This document shows positions 59,790-64,000 of a DNA stretch of 64,000 nucleotides, piece after piece (the first letter of the stretch is position 1; each line of letters starts with the position of its first letter). This stretch comes from Chitinophaga rhizosphaerae (GTDB lineage: Bacteria > Bacteroidota > Bacteroidia > Chitinophagales > Chitinophagaceae): NCBI RefSeq assembly GCF_003958645.1, contig NZ_RXLO01000002.1, positions 1-64,000 of the forward strand. Reading direction: 5' to 3'. Made by a program: the position numbers and the translations under genes. The notes beneath the pieces are model-generated. The model did not search any database and was not told the DNA's origin. It saw nothing but the letters and a program-made list of their open reading frames with translations.

Positions 59790-60115
59790 AAATCAACCGT
59801 TTTCCCATCTTGTCCGCTTTTGGGACAGCGTGTCCGGTTTCGCGAACAACCGTTCCATGCCCGCCGGTCGTCATACAACCGCTCATTCCGGTTTTCCCGC
59901 CCGTTGTCGCCCATCCACCGTCAAACCAAACCCCGGATACCGTTTTCCGCTACCGCCCGAAAGCGGACAACGGCGCCGCCCTTCCCCCACCCTTCCCATT
60001 TCACTTGCCGTCTGCCGCTCACGGCGGTAATTTTACATCGCAGTTAGTTTAACAGAATTTTAGTCAGCGTCGCATGAAGGTTAGACCATACGCCGCTGGA
60101 ACGTTTGTTCTTCTC
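59790..60115 (-). promoter_or_regulatory. upstream region of the PUL D sigma gene with TGTCCG sites
   Basis: No credible ORF in 326 nt. Two tandem sites share the form TGTCCG-TTT: TGTCCGCTTTTGGGACA (59811-59827) and TGTCCGGTTTCGCGAACA (59831-59848), starting 20 nt apart. A third, reversed site (GCCCGAAAGCGGACA, 59955-59969) repeats the half-site TGTCCGCTTT exactly. They form inverted TGTCC/GGACA arms and look like a regulator binding array. Confidence 0.55.
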
Positions 60116-60148
60116 AAAAAAATGGCGGCCATTATTCTGGCCGCCATT
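60116..60148 (-). terminator. terminator of the GH20 / M1 operon
   Basis: AATGGCGGCCA (60121-60131) pairs with TGGCCGCCATT (60138-60148), followed on the minus strand by a run of T. It lies 24 nt after the M1 stop codon. Confidence 0.88.
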
Positions 60149-60171
60149 TCTCTATTCAATCTGGTTCATTT

Positions 60172-62025
60172 TTATTTTTTGATGATCCTGTCCAGCGTTT
60201 CCTGTGCCAGCGGATGGTAGTTGCCGCGGTACTTCCCGTAAATAGAACGCGCCATGGCCGTACCTTCCGGCGATTTCATCATTTCCGTGTACAGCGGCGT
60301 GAGGAATTTGCGGCGCCCCACCTGGCTGAGGAACTTTTCCATCTTCGCGAAAGCCGGCTTATATCCCGCCGCAACCGACATGATGAACCACTGGTTCGCC
60401 ACTTCGCTGTTACCGGTTTGGGTGAAACGGAACGCCCCGTCCAACTGCTGCATCTGCGCCAGCGGCAAAGGTTTGGGCATTTTGCGGAGGAAATGCAGCC
60501 ATTCGTGGGACGTCCAGCCTTGCGTTCGCAATCCGCCCGCGGCACCGCCTTTCAGGAATTTCTCCCTTTCCGCGTCCACCTTGCCGAACCGGGCCTGCGG
60601 CACGCGCGGGCAATTATCCGGGATCCCCGGGCCATACACCCAATCTTTCACCCGGATCTTACTCACCAGCGCCGTATCCCCCTTCATCAGTTCCGCGTTG
60701 AAATATTCGAGGAATTGCTCGGTAGACATGGTTTTGAACGCATGCGAATTAAAATATTTATACAGGAACGAATCAATTTTCTGCCGTCCCACTTCTTCTT
60801 CGACACGACGGAGGAAATGCGCGCCTTTCTCATACGCAACGTCCGTAAGCCCGTCTTCCGCGCTGCGCCCCTTCAGGTCGAGCTTCAGCCAGGTGTCGCG
60901 GCTGTCTTTACCGAGGTCGTTCACGGTTTCCTGCATATCCTGGTACCCCAGTTCCCACAACATATCTGCGTAATCCGCGCCCATCATCGCTTCCATGATC
61001 CGGCGTTCGAAGTAAACGGTAAACCCTTCGTTAAGCCAGAAATCGTCCCAGGTGGCGTTGGTCACGAGGTTGCCGCTCCAGCTGTGCGCCAGTTCATGCG
61101 CGATGAGCGATACCAGCGAGCGGTCTCCCGCAATGATGGTAGGCGTGGCGAAAGTGAGGCGGGGGTTTTCCATGCCGCCCAGCGGGAAGCCGGGAGGCAG
61201 CACCAGCACGTCGTATACGCCCCAGCGGTAGGGGCCGTACAGCCCTTCGGCCGTGGTCACCATTTTGCCCACTTCCGCGAATTCGAAATGGGCCCTGTCC
61301 AGCATCGCGGGCTCGGCATACACGCCGGTACGCCCGTCTATGGCGCGATACGCCACATCACCCACGCCCAGCGCCATGAGGTACGCCGGCACGGGCTGGT
61401 CCATCCGGAAATGATACACCCCGCTATCGTTCTTCTGGCGCGGGTTTTCGGCGCTCATGAGGGCCATGAGCGTTTTGGGAACGGTCACGCGCGCCGTGTA
61501 CGTGAAGCGGATACCGGGGCCGTCGGGACCGGGGATCCAGGTGCGGGCGTAAGTGGGTTCCGACTGCGTATAGAGGAACGGTTGGTTTTTGCCCAGGGTC
61601 TGCGCAGGTTCGAGCCATTGCAACGCAGTGGCCGTGGTGGCGGTTTTGTACCAGATGCGCACGATCGTGTCGTTTTTTTCGATGGGCACGTTCAGGCGAT
61701 TGCCGAGGAACGCAACGGCGGAATCCAGCGAGTGCGGCACTTTGCGGCCGCCGGCGGTGACGCTGTCGATCGTAAGGCCATCGGTATCGAGGCGAAGTAC
61801 GGAAAGGCCGTCGGGATTGGCGAAATGCCAGGCCGCCGAACCTTCGATGCGGTGCGCGGCAAAATCCACGCGGATGTCGAGGTCGAGGTGGCGGACCTTG
61901 ATGCTGTCGGCGTTCGACAGGGTATGCAGATCTTTGGCCGGCGGGCTGTCCGCGGTTTGATTGTTGGTTTCCGGGGATTGGCAGGCGGCGGCGAGGAGCG
62001 CCCCTGCCAGCAATGCGTATCTCAT
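60172..62025 (-). CDS. M1 family metallopeptidase lipoprotein (leukotriene A4 hydrolase-like)
   Basis: 617 aa from the ATG at 62025 (MRYALLAGALLAAAC). The lipoprotein signal has Cys15. The N-terminal beta-saddle domain is followed by the GGMEN exopeptidase motif, then the zinc site HELAH at 310-314 with Glu333 in WLNEGF. The C-terminal helical domain (about 470-617) resembles the leukotriene A4 hydrolase C-terminal domain. It is an aminopeptidase tethered to the envelope. It begins 36 nt after the GH20 gene and is probably co-transcribed with it. Confidence 0.94.
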   Translation of the reverse strand: MRYALLAGALLAAACQSPETNNQTADSPPAKDLHTLSNADSIKVRHLDLDIRVDFAAHRIEGSAAWHFANPDGLSVLRLDTDGLTIDSVTAGGRKVPHSLDSAVAFLGNRLNVPIEKNDTIVRIWYKTATTATALQWLEPAQTLGKNQPFLYTQSEPTYARTWIPGPDGPGIRFTYTARVTVPKTLMALMSAENPRQKNDSGVYHFRMDQPVPAYLMALGVGDVAYRAIDGRTGVYAEPAMLDRAHFEFAEVGKMVTTAEGLYGPYRWGVYDVLVLPPGFPLGGMENPRLTFATPTIIAGDRSLVSLIAHELAHSWSGNLVTNATWDDFWLNEGFTVYFERRIMEAMMGADYADMLWELGYQDMQETVNDLGKDSRDTWLKLDLKGRSAEDGLTDVAYEKGAHFLRRVEEEVGRQKIDSFLYKYFNSHAFKTMSTEQFLEYFNAELMKGDTALVSKIRVKDWVYGPGIPDNCPRVPQARFGKVDAEREKFLKGGAAGGLRTQGWTSHEWLHFLRKMPKPLPLAQMQQLDGAFRFTQTGNSEVANQWFIMSVAAGYKPAFAKMEKFLSQVGRRKFLTPLYTEMMKSPEGTAMARSIYGKYRGNYHPLAQETLDRIIKK

Positions 62026-62061
62026 AATTACAGGTTTGTTTCGGTGTTTTGACAAGGTGCC

Positions 62062-63675
62062 CTAGCGCAGGGGCTCCGGTGTTTCCTTCGGCGATTCCAT
62101 CACATACAGCCCCCTTTTTTGCAACAGCGGGATGAATTTCGACAATCTTTTCTCAAATCCCGCGAAATCCTTTTTCTCCGGTGCCGTCCACGCCGCTTCG
62201 GCCATGGCCAGCAAACGCGGGAACGTCATGAAGTAAAGGCGCTCTTCGGATTGGATGACTTCCGTCCACTGGTTGGCCTGGTAGCCGATGATCTGGCCGC
62301 GGTTGGCGTCATTGACGGCCGGATAATCGTTCAGGTTGAAATCGTACACCCGGCGGAGCGGGTTAAATTCCTTGCCCCAGCGCCGCCCAACGGTATGGGA
62401 ACTATCCTGCACGAAATCGAAATAAAACGGCAACCGGGGGCACATCACTACTTTGTAACCCTTATCCAGTGCGTTTTTTAACTGCTCGGGCCTTTCCTGG
62501 CGCCACCAGAACACGATGGTTTCCTTCACCGGGAGATCGGCCGCGGTCACTTCGTCCCAACCCAGCATTTTGCTCTTGATGGCCATGAGCGAGTCAGACA
62601 TGCGGCGGATGAAGTAATGCTCCACTTCCAACAAAGTTGTCATGTTCTCGCGCTTCATCAACTTTTGGACATGCGGATCGGTGTTCCAGCTCGCGGAGCC
62701 GAAACTCACTTCGTCGCCGCCGATGTGGATCATGCCGGCCGGGAACAGCGTGTTTACTTCCCGGAGGATGTTCGTCAAATATTGATAAGTCCCCTCTTTC
62801 CCGGGGTTAAAAGTGAATTCGGGATATTTCGCCGTGCCGCCGCCGCTGAATTCGGGATAGGCCTTATTGGCCGCTGTGGCATGGCCGGGCATGTCGATCT
62901 CGGGGATCACGGTGATGCCGCGCGCCGCTGCGTAGGCAATGATTTCCTTCACGTCGTCCTGCGTATAAAAGGCCGGCGGCGCCAGGGTGTCCGTTCGGTT
63001 GCCGATCCCGCCCACGGTTGCGAGGCGAGGATATTGTTTGATCTCGATGCGCCAGCCGGGCTCGTCGGTCAGGTGCCAATGGAAACGGTTGAGTTTATAC
63101 AGCGCCATTTCGTCCAGCAGTAATTTGACGGTTTCCTTCCCGAAAAAATGGCGGGACTCATCCAGCATAAAACCCCTCCAGGCCATGGCCGGAGCATCCT
63201 GTATCCGCCAGCAGGGGACGGAAATACCCGCCGCCTTCTTCCCCGAAACCCGCGCCAGCTGGACCAATGTCATGACACCATGAATATAGCCATCGTCTGA
63301 ACCCGCTTCTATCTTTACCCGTTGGGGATAGACTTCCAGCTTATACGCATTGCCCTGTTTCAGCACACCGCCGATAACGATCAGGGGCGGGAACGAATCG
63401 TCTGGGTTACCGACCAGCGATTTGATATACTTTTCCCGGTTAACGGAATGCGCGATTTTCACTTTCACGCCGGTATGTTTCAGCAGCTCCTGCTGCAGGA
63501 GGTCTCCCACGGCGTTCTGCCCGGGATCGATCACAAAGATTTCCGTGTTGCCGCTGATCGTAAATTGGCCTTTCAGCCTGTCTGCCTGTTGCGGTTTGGG
63601 AATAACCGGGCATTCCTGCGCCTGCGCGCAAAAGCCGATGGCAAGGGTCGTAATGAAAAGGAGCGTTCTGAACAT
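62062..63675 (-). CDS. GH20 beta-N-acetylhexosaminidase
   Basis: 537 aa exported glycoside hydrolase that removes terminal N-acetylglucosamine or N-acetylgalactosamine. The ATG at 63675 gives a signal peptide (about 1-20, ending in CAQAQ). An N-terminal GH20b-type domain (about 22-145) precedes the TIM barrel, with RGFMLDESRHFF, NRFHWHLTDEPGWRIE and the catalytic HIGGDEV (Asp321-Glu322), where the Asp orients the substrate N-acetyl group and Glu is the acid. WWRQERPEQL and NQWTEVIQS segments complete the site. Targets could be chitin oligomers, glycoproteins or peptidoglycan fragments. Confidence 0.95.
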   Translation of the reverse strand: MFRTLLFITTLAIGFCAQAQECPVIPKPQQADRLKGQFTISGNTEIFVIDPGQNAVGDLLQQELLKHTGVKVKIAHSVNREKYIKSLVGNPDDSFPPLIVIGGVLKQGNAYKLEVYPQRVKIEAGSDDGYIHGVMTLVQLARVSGKKAAGISVPCWRIQDAPAMAWRGFMLDESRHFFGKETVKLLLDEMALYKLNRFHWHLTDEPGWRIEIKQYPRLATVGGIGNRTDTLAPPAFYTQDDVKEIIAYAAARGITVIPEIDMPGHATAANKAYPEFSGGGTAKYPEFTFNPGKEGTYQYLTNILREVNTLFPAGMIHIGGDEVSFGSASWNTDPHVQKLMKRENMTTLLEVEHYFIRRMSDSLMAIKSKMLGWDEVTAADLPVKETIVFWWRQERPEQLKNALDKGYKVVMCPRLPFYFDFVQDSSHTVGRRWGKEFNPLRRVYDFNLNDYPAVNDANRGQIIGYQANQWTEVIQSEERLYFMTFPRLLAMAEAAWTAPEKKDFAGFEKRLSKFIPLLQKRGLYVMESPKETPEPLR

Positions 63676-63767
63676 GATCGTTGGTGGAATATTGGTTGAA
63701 GTTTTAAAGATAATCATCAATTCCGAACGAACATATTTACTACCTTTCTCTTCCAAACGCGAAAATC

Positions 63768-64000
63768 ATGCTGAACCTTAGCCTCAACTACCCATCAGTA
63801 CCGAAAGAAATGGAGATTTTCCGGGAATTTACCGGCCGGCTCAACGAGCGCGACCAGTTCGACCTCCTTCATCCGCCCTACGATCCTCTCAACGAATATA
63901 CCCTGTCTGTCTTAGGGAGCCAACTCCGCTTCGACCCCGCCGCCGTGGCCGTTACGCCAGTGCCGAGCGCTAACAGCGGACTGTTCACCATCGCCAAATA
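63768..64000 (+). CDS. PLP-dependent aminotransferase-like protein, 5' part only
   Basis: Only the first 77 codons are in the window; the gene runs off the right edge. The start ATG 63768 gives MLNLSLNYPSVPKEMEIFREF, then FDLLHPPYDPLNEYTLSVLG and VTPVPSANSGLFTIAK. The last segment, with its Ser-Ala-Asn-Ser-Gly loop, resembles the cofactor phosphate-binding loop of fold-type I class I/II aminotransferases. The assignment is tentative because most of the protein is missing. It is divergent from the GH20 gene, with 92 nt between starts. Confidence 0.5.
   Translation, partial: MLNLSLNYPSVPKEMEIFREFTGRLNERDQFDLLHPPYDPLNEYTLSVLGSQLRFDPAAVAVTPVPSANSGLFTIAK

Overview
The window looks like chromosomal DNA from a Bacteroidota bacterium, most likely Chitinophagaceae and close to Chitinophaga. 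Four SusC/SusD (RagA/RagB) outer-membrane pairs, ECF sigma/FecR pairs, DUF4476, DUF5689, DUF1835 and CHRD proteins, and promoters of the Bacteroidota form (TTTG or TTG, about 20 nt, TAnnTTTG) all point there. The species cannot be named from the sequence alone.

Layout. 1-703: minus-strand leader of an rRNA operon that lies off the left edge, driven by three tandem promoters. 704-6343: truA, a DUF4476 secreted protein, a biotin carrier protein and an M1 aminopeptidase. 6501-10884: a plus-strand cluster with a GntP/DsdX-type permease, a RidA protein, a D-threonine aldolase/D-serine dehydratase-type PLP enzyme and an M19 dipeptidase; together these suggest uptake and breakdown of D-amino acids. 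11151-15503: a CHRD lipoprotein, DUF1835, two TPM-domain proteins with LemA, and an orphan receiver protein. 15735-19702: an M20 dipeptidase, pgk, gap and tRNA-Glu. 19971-21802: an A/T-richer stretch with a HigB/HigA toxin-antitoxin pair and a Fic protein. 

21995-59789 is dominated by four glycan or peptide utilisation loci. Locus A is sigma, FecR, SusC, SusD (21995-28542). Locus B is SusC, SusD and a heparinase II/III-type lyase (29938-37320). Locus C is SusC, SusD and a DUF5689 lipoprotein (37974-44301). Locus D is sigma, FecR, SusC, SusD and a TlpA-type thioredoxin (50030-59789), with an MBL-fold hydrolase gene inserted on the other strand between sigma and FecR. Between C and D lie an HxlR regulator divergent from a beta-lactamase-fold hydrolase and an MFS exporter (44931-47826), three acetyltransferases (48073-49332) and a methyltransferase. 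The right end has a GH20 hexosaminidase with an M1 peptidase lipoprotein, and the start of a PLP aminotransferase-like gene that runs off the window.

The most interesting signals are: the D-amino-acid cluster; a 29-nt near-identical palindromic repeat found twice in opposite orientation; a conserved box in the leaders of exactly the two SusC genes that lack sigma/FecR control; clustered TGTCCG sites upstream of the locus D sigma gene; operator arrays at fic and hxlR; and an HTH/pentapeptide-repeat fusion protein. No CRISPR array, insertion sequence or prophage was seen.
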